A stretch of 16,965 nucleotides of DNA from DASQLQ01 sp035629935 (GCA_035629935.1 DASQLQ010000131.1:1-16965); one strand, 5' to 3'. Shown: positions 7,647 to 15,247, counted from the stretch's first letter. Notes: generated by a model not told the origin, from the letters alone. A program made the numbers and translations.

Positions 7647-8150
7647 TCAATCGGTGTCATCTCCGCCGGGGCCACTGTTTCCGCCCGAGGAACCGCTGCC
7701 GGAGTTGTCAGATCCAGAGCCGGAATTGCTCGACCCGGACCCCGAGTTGTCGGAATCGTCGGTGTCCGAGTCATCCGAGTCAGTGTCGTCATCGTCATCG
7801 TCGTCGTCATCGTCGTCGTCCACGTCGTCATCGTCTTCTTCCCGGCCGTCATCATCGCGATCGCTGTGCGAACCGGGTCCCGAGTTGTCGCCGTCATCGT
7901 CATCGTCGGACTCACTCGGGTTGGGGCTCGGGATCACGCTGGGGCTGACGCTGACGCGCGGGCTGGGGCTCGAAACGCTTGTGTTCGAGTCGGAAGAACT
8001 TCCGCCGCCATCCACCCGGGCGTGGCTCGAGATGTCTATCGAGCGAACCTTGGGAGCCTGGTCGGAAGTCGAGCCGAACACGGCTGTGGCTCCGAACGGG
8101 AGCGCCAGAACCAACGCCGCTCCGATCAATCCTTTGTGCCATAACTTCAT
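7647..8150 (-). CDS. Secreted Asp-rich, NSG-repeat protein
   Basis: No recognised family. From ATG 8150 (167 residues), with AAGGAG 6 bases upstream; an in-frame start at 8198 lacks this. Residues 1-26 are a classical signal peptide (MKLWHKGLIG, then ALVLALPFGATAVFG). A short neutral region follows (27-50), then a Ser/Pro linker (51-80), a DDDDDGDNSGPGS block (82-94), a nearly pure Asp segment (about 106-134 with a run of 12 Asp), and a tail with DNSGSGS, SNSGSGS and DNSGSGS repeats ending NSGPGGDDTD. Expected to be strongly negative and disordered outside the cell. Asp runs of this type can bind Ca2+ or other cations, but that is inference. It lies 23 bases after the cupredoxin gene and 30 before the regulator, so probably in the same operon. 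Its tail plan matches that of the membrane-anchored acidic protein. Confidence 0.85.
   Translation of the reverse strand: MKLWHKGLIGAALVLALPFGATAVFGSTSDQAPKVRSIDISSHARVDGGGSSSDSNTSVSSPSPRVSVSPSVIPSPNPSESDDDDDGDNSGPGSHSDRDDDGREEDDDDVDDDDDDDDDDDDTDSDDSDTDDSDNSGSGSSNSGSGSDNSGSGSSGGNSGPGGDDTD
7785..7835. repeat. GTC/ATC trinucleotide simple repeat encoding the poly-Asp tract
   Basis: A stretch made almost only of GTC and ATC triplets (GAC/GAT codons on the minus strand), interrupted by one Val codon and encoding residues 106-122. Codon alternation partly breaks the repeat. Triplet slippage here would change Asp-run length without a frameshift. Confidence 0.8.
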
Positions 8151-8173
8151 GTCGATCTCCTTAAGAGGCTCTG

Positions 8174-8554
8174 TTAGCGGACCTTGACCGAACCGCACAT
8201 CCCGTCACACTTCGCCCCGTCCATCTTGGAATGGCGTGTGCAGCGGTACTTGTAAGTGCCGGCCTTCTTGAACTTGAAGCTCGTTCTCTGGCCCTCTTCG
8301 AGGCTGGCGCTCTTGGCCCAGTTGCTCGTGTAAGAGGTGAAGTCGTGGTCGTCACCACTCGGGTTCTTCCACACGACCTTGGTGCCCTTGGCCACGCTGA
8401 TCTTTCCGGGTGACCAGGAATCGTTGCCGGTGGCGCGGACGGTGGAGGTTCCACCCTGAGAAGGAGCAGCAAACACGAAGAGTGAGGCTGCTACGAGCCC
8501 GGCCGCGCCGACACGCTGCCACCTGCCGATCCTGGGCTTTGTTGCTAGATCCAT
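8174..8554 (-). CDS. Secreted cupredoxin (plastocyanin/azurin-like type 1 copper protein)
   Basis: Exported blue-copper-fold protein of 126 residues from ATG 8554 (AAAGGAG ends 6 bases upstream). Residues 1-35 form a signal peptide (RIGRWQRVGAAG then VAASLFVFAAPS). The mature part has the plastocyanin-like pattern: WSPGKISVAKGTKVVWKN, first ligand H70 (GDDHDF), then AGTYKYRC with C105, H108 and M111 in the usual C-x2-H-x2-M spacing. All four type 1 ligands are therefore present. Unusually, the loop between M111 and the last strand carries an insertion with CDGMC (C116, C120) and a second Met (M119). These could form a disulfide or change copper binding. It is the first gene of the five-gene locus. 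Likely roles are periplasmic-side electron transfer or copper binding; the partner is unknown. Confidence 0.9.
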   Translation of the reverse strand: MDLATKPRIGRWQRVGAAGLVAASLFVFAAPSQGGTSTVRATGNDSWSPGKISVAKGTKVVWKNPSGDDHDFTSYTSNWAKSASLEEGQRTSFKFKKAGTYKYRCTRHSKMDGAKCDGMCGSVKVR

Positions 8555-8576
8555 TCCCAACTCCTTTCGGTCAACT

Positions 8577-8591
8577 CCGGCTTCTTGCCGG
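8577..8591. repeat. Short inverted repeat in the cupredoxin leader
   Basis: CCGGC, a 5-base loop and GCCGG, about 22 bases before the cupredoxin start. It could form a small hairpin upstream of the ribosome site. No function is evident. Confidence 0.3.
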
Positions 8592-8626
8592 CTGTGTCCA
8601 TTGACCGATACGGAGATGAAATGGCT

Positions 8627-8642
8627 ATTAAGCGACCATTAA
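8627..8642. promoter_or_regulatory. Direct repeat with 11-base period, candidate response-regulator site
   Basis: ATTAA occurs at 8627-8631 and again at 8638-8642, one DNA turn apart, in the 108-base gap upstream of the cupredoxin gene. OmpR/PhoB-type regulators characteristically bind direct repeats of 11-base period, and a member of this family is encoded in the same locus. AT-rich sequence is rare in this GC-rich region, which makes the site stand out. Assignment to this regulator is inference. Confidence 0.4.
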
Positions 8643-8662
8643 AGGGTCTTCATGTTGGGGAG

Positions 8663-8833
8663 TTATGGGGTGCGATTACGGATTAGAAGGATGAGACCTA
8701 AACCGGCCAGCGCAGCCGTGATGCCCCAGGAAGCGACTGTCGGTGATCTTCCGCTAGCAAGCAGAAACAGCTTGCTTGCCAGCGAAGCACAACCATAAGC
8801 AACTAGCACGCCGCCGAGCAGTCGCTGATCCAT
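8663..8833 (-). CDS. Small 56-residue two-helix membrane protein
   Basis: A short frame from ATG 8833 to TAA (8663-8665). The product starts MDQRLLGGVLVAYGCASLAS and has two hydrophobic helices (about residues 5-27 and 34-51), a short polar turn (SGRSPT) and a positively charged end (RNRTP). It begins 6 bases after the DEAD-box helicase stop (TAG, 8840-8842), so it is probably translated from the same mRNA; CAGG just before the ATG is a poor ribosome site. Family not recognised. Support comes from the clean two-helix pattern, the operon-like position, and an otherwise empty 285-base gap. A few such hydrophobic frames occur by chance in GC-rich DNA, hence the moderate confidence. Confidence 0.6.
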   Translation of the reverse strand: MDQRLLGGVLVAYGCASLASKLFLLASGRSPTVASWGITAALAGLGLILLIRNRTP

Positions 8834-8839
8834 CCTGAG

Positions 8840-10006
<1,167 letters not shown>

Positions 10007-10028
10007 GTTTCTACTCCTTCAACTTCAG

Positions 10029-10044
10029 ACGAGCGGGTGCTCGT
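10029..10044. repeat. Inverted repeat in the DEAD-box helicase leader
   Basis: ACGAGC, loop GGGT, then GCTCGT: a perfect 6-base stem about 22 bases upstream of the helicase ATG. It could be a 5' leader hairpin for the helicase. The rest of the 204-base divergent gap (10007-10210) shows nothing further I can assign. Confidence 0.3.
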
Positions 10045-10194
10045 TTAGCGGGGAGATTCGACGCCCGCACCCTTGAAAGAGGAAACCGGAGACAAATCTC
10101 ACGGGCGACCACTTATCGCCCTCTGACACAAGGTAACACGAGAACGCGAAGATCCATTCCTTTGATGCACGCGATGATGGCCGCCGATCGCCTA

Positions 10195-10209
10195 TGAGAG
10201 GGGTTCTCA
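10195..10209. promoter_or_regulatory. Possible hairpin enclosing the cyclophilin ribosome-binding site
   Basis: TGAGA and TCTCA (5-base stem) enclose GGGGT. Together they cover the AGAGGGG ribosome site, directly before the ATG at 10211. The stem is short, so any effect on translation would be modest. Confidence 0.25.
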
Positions 10210-10210
10210 C

Positions 10211-10720
10211 ATGCCGAACGCCACATTCCACACGTCCGCAGGGAAGTTCACGGTTCGTTTACTACCCGATCACGCCCCCAAGACGGTGGCCAACTTCACC
10301 GAGCTGGCTACCGGCAAGCGGGAATGGCGTGACCCCAAAGACGGGAACAAGAGGACGGAACCGCTCTATGACGGGACGATCTTTCATCGCGTGATCCCCG
10401 ACTTCATGATCCAGGGAGGCGATCCGCTCGGCACCGGAACCGGCGGGCCGGGTTACACCTTCGAAGACGAAGTCCCACCGGAGGGCCCCGCGCTCGACCG
10501 CCCGGGCTTGCTGGCGATGGCCAACGCGGGACCCGGAACCAACGGTTCACAGTTCTTCGTCACGGTTGCGGCGACCCCATGGTTGACCGGCAAGCACACC
10601 GTCTTCGGCGAGGTGACGGACGGCATGGACGTCGTCAACGCCATATCAACCGCCAAAACACTTTCCGGAGACCGGCCCGAAACCGACATCGTCATCGAGC
10701 GCGTCGAGATAGACGCCTAG
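10211..10720 (+). CDS. Cyclophilin-type peptidyl-prolyl cis-trans isomerase
   Basis: Cytoplasmic prolyl isomerase of 169 residues, close in pattern to mycobacterial PpiA. Active-site residues can be placed by comparison with human CypA: R60 (FHRVIPDFMIQGGD), F65, Q68, the MANAGPGTNGSQFF segment, W124 and H129 (TPWLTGKHTVFGEV). No signal peptide is visible, so it should be cytosolic. ATG 10211 is preceded by AGAGGGG. It is divergent from the DEAD-box helicase and convergent with the DUF998-like gene, overlapping it by 29 bases. Confidence 0.96.
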   Translation: MPNATFHTSAGKFTVRLLPDHAPKTVANFTELATGKREWRDPKDGNKRTEPLYDGTIFHRVIPDFMIQGGDPLGTGTGGPGYTFEDEVPPEGPALDRPGLLAMANAGPGTNGSQFFVTVAATPWLTGKHTVFGEVTDGMDVVNAISTAKTLSGDRPETDIVIERVEIDA

Positions 10721-11195
10721 ACCCGAGAGCGGTAGCCACGATCCAGGCATCGTTCGTGGTCAATCCGATGCGTTGGAGCATGCCGCCGGGCCCTATGCCG
10801 GCAACGTGCATCGTCAGCGCTATTCCTGCGACGACGCTCGTGAATACCGACGAGGGCCGGCGCGAATGAAGGACCGGCGCAAGCGTTAACGCTAAGTAGA
10901 GGATCCCCGCTGCAACACCGTGCGCCCTATCGGTGAATTCGCTTCCCCCGCATCCCTCGGTGCACGGGAACGCCGCGACACCCCACGACGCCAAGCCGGC
11001 AACCGTCAATGCAGTGCGGGCCCGCGGGCTGAGCTGCGGCGCGAACAGCACGCATCCGACGCCGAACGAGATCATCCCGCTCGTAACGATCCATCGGTTC
11101 TCGGCGCCGAGCTCCGCCAACCTGCTGATCGGGTCGTCTACCGGGCTGTAACCCTGTCGGATCAGCCCGGCGACTATCCACGAGGCGACGAACAA
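10692..11195 (-). CDS. DUF998-like multi-pass membrane protein
   Basis: About 167 residues with five or six hydrophobic helices. It has the sequence feel of the DUF998 family: GYSPVDDPISRLAELG after the first helix, CTEGCGG in a loop, and TDRAHGVAAGILYLAL. The biochemical role of this family is unknown. Start uncertain: TTG 11195 is the first normal start codon, but the open frame upstream encodes a plausible family N-terminus (RTAGGVAGPS) without any ATG, GTG or TTG. The true start could be non-canonical. It follows the acyltransferase gene by 38 bases on the same strand and may share its mRNA. Its 3' end overlaps the cyclophilin gene by 29 bases. Confidence 0.75.
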   Translation of the reverse strand: MFVASWIVAGLIRQGYSPVDDPISRLAELGAENRWIVTSGMISFGVGCVLFAPQLSPRARTALTVAGLASWGVAAFPCTEGCGGSEFTDRAHGVAAGILYLALTLAPVLHSRRPSSVFTSVVAGIALTMHVAGIGPGGMLQRIGLTTNDAWIVATALGSRRLSRRAR

Positions 11196-11233
11196 ACTCG
11201 GACCGGCAACACCCCCGGCGGTTCGGAGTTTCT

Positions 11234-11995
11234 CTAAGCGTTCGTTCGACGTGCTCGCCGTTCGGCCCTTTCCTTGGCAGCGAGCTCGTCGGCCTCCTCG
11301 ATCGTCGGCGCCCCGCCGCCGAGGTGCGCGGGCAGCCAGAACTCTCCGTTCGGAACCGCGGGGTTCTGCGGATAGCGAGTCTCCGCGCTCTTCACGAGGT
11401 CGGATATGTGGTCCATCAACGTCTGGGTTAGCGCTTTCGGATCAGAATCCGGTGAGTGCTCGATGGGCAAACCTAGATCGACCGAGATCGCAACCTTGGA
11501 CTCAAAGTTCTTCGGGCGACCCTTGGTCAGGATCCTTTGGCTTCCCCACACCGCCCCGGGGATGAGCGGGACGGCGGCATCGATCGCGATGCGTGCGGCC
11601 CCCGTCTTCCCGGCTCGTGGAACGAACGATCGGCTGATCGTCCCTTCGGGGAACATTCCGACGATCTCGCCGTTGCGTGCCGCCTCCGTCGCGAGCTCGA
11701 CCGCCTGTTCGGCGCGACCGAACCGGTCCGCAGGGATGTGCTTCATCCCCCGCATCAAAGGCCCGGCGACTGGGTGACCGAACACTTCCTGTTTCGCCAT
11801 GAACCGCACCAGCCGCCGCCGGTAGCGAGCGGCATAGCCAACAAAGGTGAAATCCAGATATCCCACGTGATTGGTCGCGATAACTGCGCCTCCTACAGTG
11901 GGGATGTGCTCGATGCCGGATGTCGTGATCTTCCAACGCATCGTCTTGAACAGCGAGACTGCGAGACCGATCACCGGCCTATAAACGGCTTCCAC
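11234..11995 (-). CDS. 1-acyl-sn-glycerol-3-phosphate acyltransferase family (PlsC-like)
   Basis: Membrane-associated acyltransferase for phospholipid synthesis, 253 residues. It has the HX4D catalytic motif in TNHVGYLD (H43, D48) and the acceptor-binding FPEGTISRS (115-). A KQEVFGHPVAGPLMRGMKHIPADR region matches the family's middle blocks. The N-terminal segment VIGLAVSLFKTMRW may lie in the membrane. The C-terminus is a basic, Ala/Arg-rich tail (KERAERRARR). GTG 11995 has no Shine-Dalgarno sequence but has TAGCCT exactly 6 bases upstream, consistent with a leaderless mRNA. Substrate (lysophosphatidate versus another acyl acceptor) cannot be told from sequence. Confidence 0.92.
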   Translation of the reverse strand: MEAVYRPVIGLAVSLFKTMRWKITTSGIEHIPTVGGAVIATNHVGYLDFTFVGYAARYRRRLVRFMAKQEVFGHPVAGPLMRGMKHIPADRFGRAEQAVELATEAARNGEIVGMFPEGTISRSFVPRAGKTGAARIAIDAAVPLIPGAVWGSQRILTKGRPKNFESKVAISVDLGLPIEHSPDSDPKALTQTLMDHISDLVKSAETRYPQNPAVPNGEFWLPAHLGGGAPTIEEADELAAKERAERRARRTNA

Positions 11996-12001
11996 CCGGT
12001 C

Positions 12002-12007
12002 AGGCTA
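12002..12007 (-). promoter_or_regulatory. Putative leaderless -10 element (TAGCCT) for the acyltransferase
   Basis: TAGCCT on the minus strand fits TANNNT, with 6 bases to the GTG start and no ribosome site. It lies in the 91-base divergent gap to the metallopeptidase gene, in which I see no other convincing element. Confidence 0.45.
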
Positions 12008-12086
12008 ACTGGGAGTGGCCATTAGGCGAATCGGGTAATCCATCTGTTTCTACGATTATCGCCATGCCAAATGAAAGGAAGCCAGA

Positions 12087-12938
12087 GTGAAGTTCCGACG
12101 TCGCAAGGGCATGAGCGCCAACATCCAGGATCGACGCGGCCGGCCGGGGATGGCAGTGGGAGCCGGGGTAGGGATCCCGGGGATCGTCATCCTGCTCATC
12201 TTCATGTTCCTAAACAACGGGAACGGCGGAGGGGGGGCGGACATCGACGACGTGCTGGGAGACCTCCAGAACCCGGGGGCCGCTCCGGCAGACTCTGCCC
12301 CGCCGTCGAACGATCGACTCGTGGACTTCATGTCATTCGTCCTGGACGACGTGCAGCGATTCTGGGCCCAGACCTTCTCGGAATCGGGCGAGGGCTATCC
12401 GAAAGCCGATCTCGTCCTGTTCACCCAGAGCACGAACTCAGCCTGTGGAGGAGCAACCTCGGCGATCGGCCCTCACTACTGCCCCGCGGACCAGAAGGTC
12501 TACGTCGATCTGGATTTCTTCCGCGACCTGCGCGATCGGTTCGGTGCACCGGGAGACTTCGCGCAAGCCTATGTGCTGGCCCACGAGGTAGCGCATCACG
12601 TTCAGAACGTCCTGGGCATCAACGAGCAAGTTCAAGGAGCACAGCAATCGGGCTCTGATGATGCGAACGAGCTGTCGGTGTTGCTCGAGCTTCAAGCCGA
12701 CTGCCTCGCGGGGGTGTGGGGTTACACGACGAACGACCGCGGGATCCTCGAACCTGGAGATCTGCAAGAAGGGTTGAGGGCCGCGGCCGCCGTCGGAGAC
12801 GATCGGATCCAGGAGCAAGCCGGACAACGGGTCAACCCCGAGACCTGGACGCATGGTTCGTCGGACCAGCGGGTGGATTGGTTCCAGCGGGGATTCGAGT
12901 CGGGAGACCCGTCGCGCTGCGACACGTTCGGCGACTGA
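12087..12938 (+). CDS. YpfJ-type neutral zinc metallopeptidase (single-pass membrane)
   Basis: Putative zinc metallopeptidase of 283 residues in the YpfJ/zinc_peptidase family. A basic cytoplasmic N-terminus (MKFRRRKG, DRRGRPG) precedes one membrane helix (about 22-43), then a Gly-rich linker and an extracytoplasmic catalytic domain. The zinc site is AHEVAHHVQ with HEVAH at 166-170; a third ligand is probably in ELQADCLAGVW (E201/D205). The pair C120 (NSACGGA) and C132 (PHYCPAD) is the usual conserved pair and may form a disulfide. GTG 12087 is chosen because AAAGGA ends 7 bases upstream and the N-terminus matches family starts. It ends 3 bases before the convergent UbiA fusion gene. Natural substrates of this family are not known to me. 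Confidence 0.93.
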   Translation: MKFRRRKGMSANIQDRRGRPGMAVGAGVGIPGIVILLIFMFLNNGNGGGGADIDDVLGDLQNPGAAPADSAPPSNDRLVDFMSFVLDDVQRFWAQTFSESGEGYPKADLVLFTQSTNSACGGATSAIGPHYCPADQKVYVDLDFFRDLRDRFGAPGDFAQAYVLAHEVAHHVQNVLGINEQVQGAQQSGSDDANELSVLLELQADCLAGVWGYTTNDRGILEPGDLQEGLRAAAAVGDDRIQEQAGQRVNPETWTHGSSDQRVDWFQRGFESGDPSRCDTFGD

Positions 12939-12941
12939 GGT

Positions 12942-14285
12942 CTAGAAGATGACCGCCAGTACGTAACCCAGCACCAGGAGCATCCCGGTAGCGAAGTGCA
13001 CCATGATGTTCTTTCCCATCGCACTCATCAGCGCGTACGGATTGTTGTAGTTGGGATCGAGAGCTCGATACACCTGCATCGCGATCGGTGCGGTCACCAA
13101 CCCCAACAGGGTCCAGGCCGGCATGATCCCGTTGAGCGCCCCGAAGACGATCAACAGGTAAGAGGCGACAACCGATACTGCGTAACCCTTGACGATCGCC
13201 TCTTTGCCCAGGCGAACGACGATCGTTCGCTTGCCTGCCTTCTCGTCCGACGGGCGATCCGGAATCTGATTGACGTAGAGAACCAGCATGATCAGCAAAG
13301 CAACAGGCAGCGATGCATAGAACGCTTCGAACGAGAGCCTCTGCGCCACGACGAAGTACGTGCCAAGCACCATGATCGGTCCGAAGCCGAGTGCGACGCA
13401 GATCTCGCCTACTCCCCTATGCACGAGCTTGAATGGGGGGGCCGAGTAGAAGATCGACAGGAACACCCCCGCCGCGCCGATCCACAACAGCTCCCACCCA
13501 CGAGTGAATGCGAGGTAGAGCCCGATCGCGATCCCGGCGGCATAAAGACCGACCGCCGCCCGTTTCATCGCACTCAGCGAAACGAGTCCGTACTGGATCA
13601 TGCGCGATCCACCCGAGAACATCGTCGGGTTCACGTTCGCCTGGTCCGCGCCGCTGCTCGCGTCGGACACGTCGTTGGTGACGTTGAGAGCGAGATGGAT
13701 CAAACAGCCTCCCAACAACGACAGGACCGTCAGCCACCAGGCGGAGAATCCATGGCTGCGAGCAACCACGGCCCCCAGCAACACCGGCACGATCGTCGCT
13801 GTCAGAAATGGAACCCTGGTCGCGAGGAAGATCAACCACCCCAGTGACAGCTGTGGCTTGACCTCCTCGCCGCGCTCGGTCGACAGCTTGCGCATGTACT
13901 CGTGAGCTACCGGCACGCTGCGTTCGCATAGTTCGAAGAAGGAGAGACGGTCCTCGTCCCAACCGTGTGTCCGTCGTGGCGTCAACTCGAGGGAATCGCC
14001 CGCGACCTCGATCCGTCCCCAGATCGAGATGTAGCGACGCTGGTCGTAACCGACACCGGGCTGCGGCCGGATATGACTGAACGTGACGTTCACGTTGCTC
14101 CCCGAAGCGGGACTGGCAGGACCCGAAGGCTTGGCCAGACGGATCACTTGCCGGGCTTTGTCCACGGTGAAATCTGCGGCAACGTTTAGCGGATAACCCT
14201 CAGTGTCGACGAATGCGAGAACAGCGTGATTGAAATCGGCGACTTCCTCGAGAAGCGCGTCATCGTGGACCGTGGAGCGAGCCAT
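12942..14285 (-). CDS. Fusion of a PNPOx-like split-barrel domain and a MenA-like UbiA prenyltransferase
   Basis: A 447-residue two-domain protein. Residues about 1-140 resemble the FMN/F420-binding split barrel (AVLAFVDTEGYPLNVAADFTV, RRYISIWGRIEV). Residues about 148-447 are an integral membrane UbiA-superfamily prenyltransferase with eight or so helices. It has the first Asp motif NDVSDASSGAD (D205, D208, D214), SAPPFKLVHRGVGE, and the second motif NQIPDRPSDEKAGKRT (D343, D347). The domain most resembles MenA, which prenylates 1,4-dihydroxy-2-naphthoate in menaquinone synthesis, but the acceptor is not provable here. The ATG overlaps the stop of the preceding split-barrel gene by one base (TGATG), which implies translational coupling. 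Alternative reading: a different prenylated redox cofactor. Confidence 0.9.
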   Translation of the reverse strand: MARSTVHDDALLEEVADFNHAVLAFVDTEGYPLNVAADFTVDKARQVIRLAKPSGPASPASGSNVNVTFSHIRPQPGVGYDQRRYISIWGRIEVAGDSLELTPRRTHGWDEDRLSFFELCERSVPVAHEYMRKLSTERGEEVKPQLSLGWLIFLATRVPFLTATIVPVLLGAVVARSHGFSAWWLTVLSLLGGCLIHLALNVTNDVSDASSGADQANVNPTMFSGGSRMIQYGLVSLSAMKRAAVGLYAAGIAIGLYLAFTRGWELLWIGAAGVFLSIFYSAPPFKLVHRGVGEICVALGFGPIMVLGTYFVVAQRLSFEAFYASLPVALLIMLVLYVNQIPDRPSDEKAGKRTIVVRLGKEAIVKGYAVSVVASYLLIVFGALNGIMPAWTLLGLVTAPIAMQVYRALDPNYNNPYALMSAMGKNIMVHFATGMLLVLGYVLAVIF

Positions 14286-14770
14286 CAGGCCGCCGAATCG
14301 ATGTCGAGGACGCGGGGCTCAGATTGTGTGCGCCCGTCCTGCCACACAAACACCCGGCGCGGAACGATCTGGATGACCGCCCGCTCCCAGAACAACGGCA
14401 TAGCGAACCGTTGCTTCACGAGTTTGGCGATCATCGGCTCCTTCTCGACCCACAGAGGCAGGATCGTCTTCTCCCACCCGGAATGAAGGTCATCCTCGAT
14501 CACCCGAGCATCGCCTTGGATCGTGGCGCGTCGGAAAGGTTCTACCGGAGCAGCGACGGGATCCGTGATCGTCACGGACACGCGAGGGTTCTTCTTGATG
14601 TGCTCGAGCTTCTTCGAGAACAGAACGCTGGAGTGCATGAAGATATGGGTACCGTCGTAAAGAGGGATCAGCGGGTACGTGACGGGCTGACCGTGCGAAT
14701 CGATAACCGTGAGCTCCGCTACGAGAGCCGCCTGTAGCAGTTCCTCCACATCCTTGGGGAGCACCGTCAT
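14285..14770 (-). CDS. PNPOx-like split-barrel protein, putative flavin- or F420-dependent oxidoreductase
   Basis: 161 residues with the split-barrel pattern: LVAELTVIDSHGQPVTYPLIPLYDGTHIFMHSS in pieces, then KLEHIKKNPRVSVTITDP and RRATIQGDARVIED. This matches pyridoxamine-phosphate-oxidase-like proteins, many of which bind FMN, F420 or haem rather than act on PNP. The C-terminal third (LWVEKEPMIAKLVKQRF, VIQIVPRRVFVW) looks like the usual final strand and helix. No ribosome site precedes ATG 14770; instead TATAGT lies 6 bases upstream, so the mRNA may be leaderless. It is directly coupled to the UbiA fusion gene, and the other split-barrel gene lies 57 bases upstream. Confidence 0.82.
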   Translation of the reverse strand: MTVLPKDVEELLQAALVAELTVIDSHGQPVTYPLIPLYDGTHIFMHSSVLFSKKLEHIKKNPRVSVTITDPVAAPVEPFRRATIQGDARVIEDDLHSGWEKTILPLWVEKEPMIAKLVKQRFAMPLFWERAVIQIVPRRVFVWQDGRTQSEPRVLDIDSAA

Positions 14771-14776
14771 GTGACC

Positions 14777-14782
14777 ACTATA
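14777..14782 (-). promoter_or_regulatory. Putative leaderless -10 element (TATAGT)
   Basis: TATAGT on the minus strand is close to the TATAAT consensus and ends exactly 6 bases before ATG 14770. It would start transcription at the start codon of the split-barrel gene and so also drive the UbiA fusion. No clear -35 is seen. Confidence 0.5.
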
Positions 14783-14827
14783 GGAGTGTGGCCAGTGAAC
14801 GGTTGCGGCTTGTGAACTTGCCCTCGA

Positions 14828-15247
14828 TCAGCCGCCCTCGGTCCATGGACCAACACCCGCAACGCGGTCGATAGTGATGCGCGTGACGTATCCGGGAGGC
14901 GGTTCGGGCATCGGCGGGAACTTCACATCGGGACCTAGGTAGGTGTAGGCCAGTTTCTGTAAGAGCTCGGGTGCCCCGCCCTCGGTGACGCGACCGGTGC
15001 CGTGGATCACGAGATATTCGTTCAAGCCCATTGGATTCACACGATCCGTTTCGACCGAGATCGCAACCCGCGGGTTCTTGCGTATGTTCTTGAGTTTGCG
15101 TTGATCGAACAGGGTTGCGAGAACGATCTCGTCATCCTCGATGCCAACCCACGCAAGAGTGACGTTCGGGTCGCCCTGCCCGCTCATGGTCACCACGTGT
15201 GCAAGAGCATCGGATTCCAGCACCTCTTTGACCGATTCTGAGATCAC
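14828..15247 (-). CDS. PPOX-class probable F420-dependent protein (split barrel)
   Basis: 139 residues, resembling the actinobacterial Rv1155-type split-barrel family, many of whose members bind coenzyme F420. Visible blocks are VTLAWVGIEDDEIVLATL, KLKNIRKNPRVAISVE, NEYLVIHGTGRVTEGG, LAYTYLG and VTRITIDRVAGVGPW. The cofactor cannot be decided from sequence. GTG 15247 has GGAAAGGAG 6 bases upstream, a strong ribosome site. It is 57 bases upstream of the second split-barrel gene on the same strand and divergent from the thioesterase gene. Confidence 0.88.
   Translation of the reverse strand: MISESVKEVLESDALAHVVTMSGQGDPNVTLAWVGIEDDEIVLATLFDQRKLKNIRKNPRVAISVETDRVNPMGLNEYLVIHGTGRVTEGGAPELLQKLAYTYLGPDVKFPPMPEPPPGYVTRITIDRVAGVGPWTEGG

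Noticed and set aside
7357..8187. Plus-strand Ser/Leu-rich open frame of 276 codons
   Set aside because: Antisense of the Asp-rich repeat gene; the poly-Ser run is only the complement of the GAC/GAT repeat.
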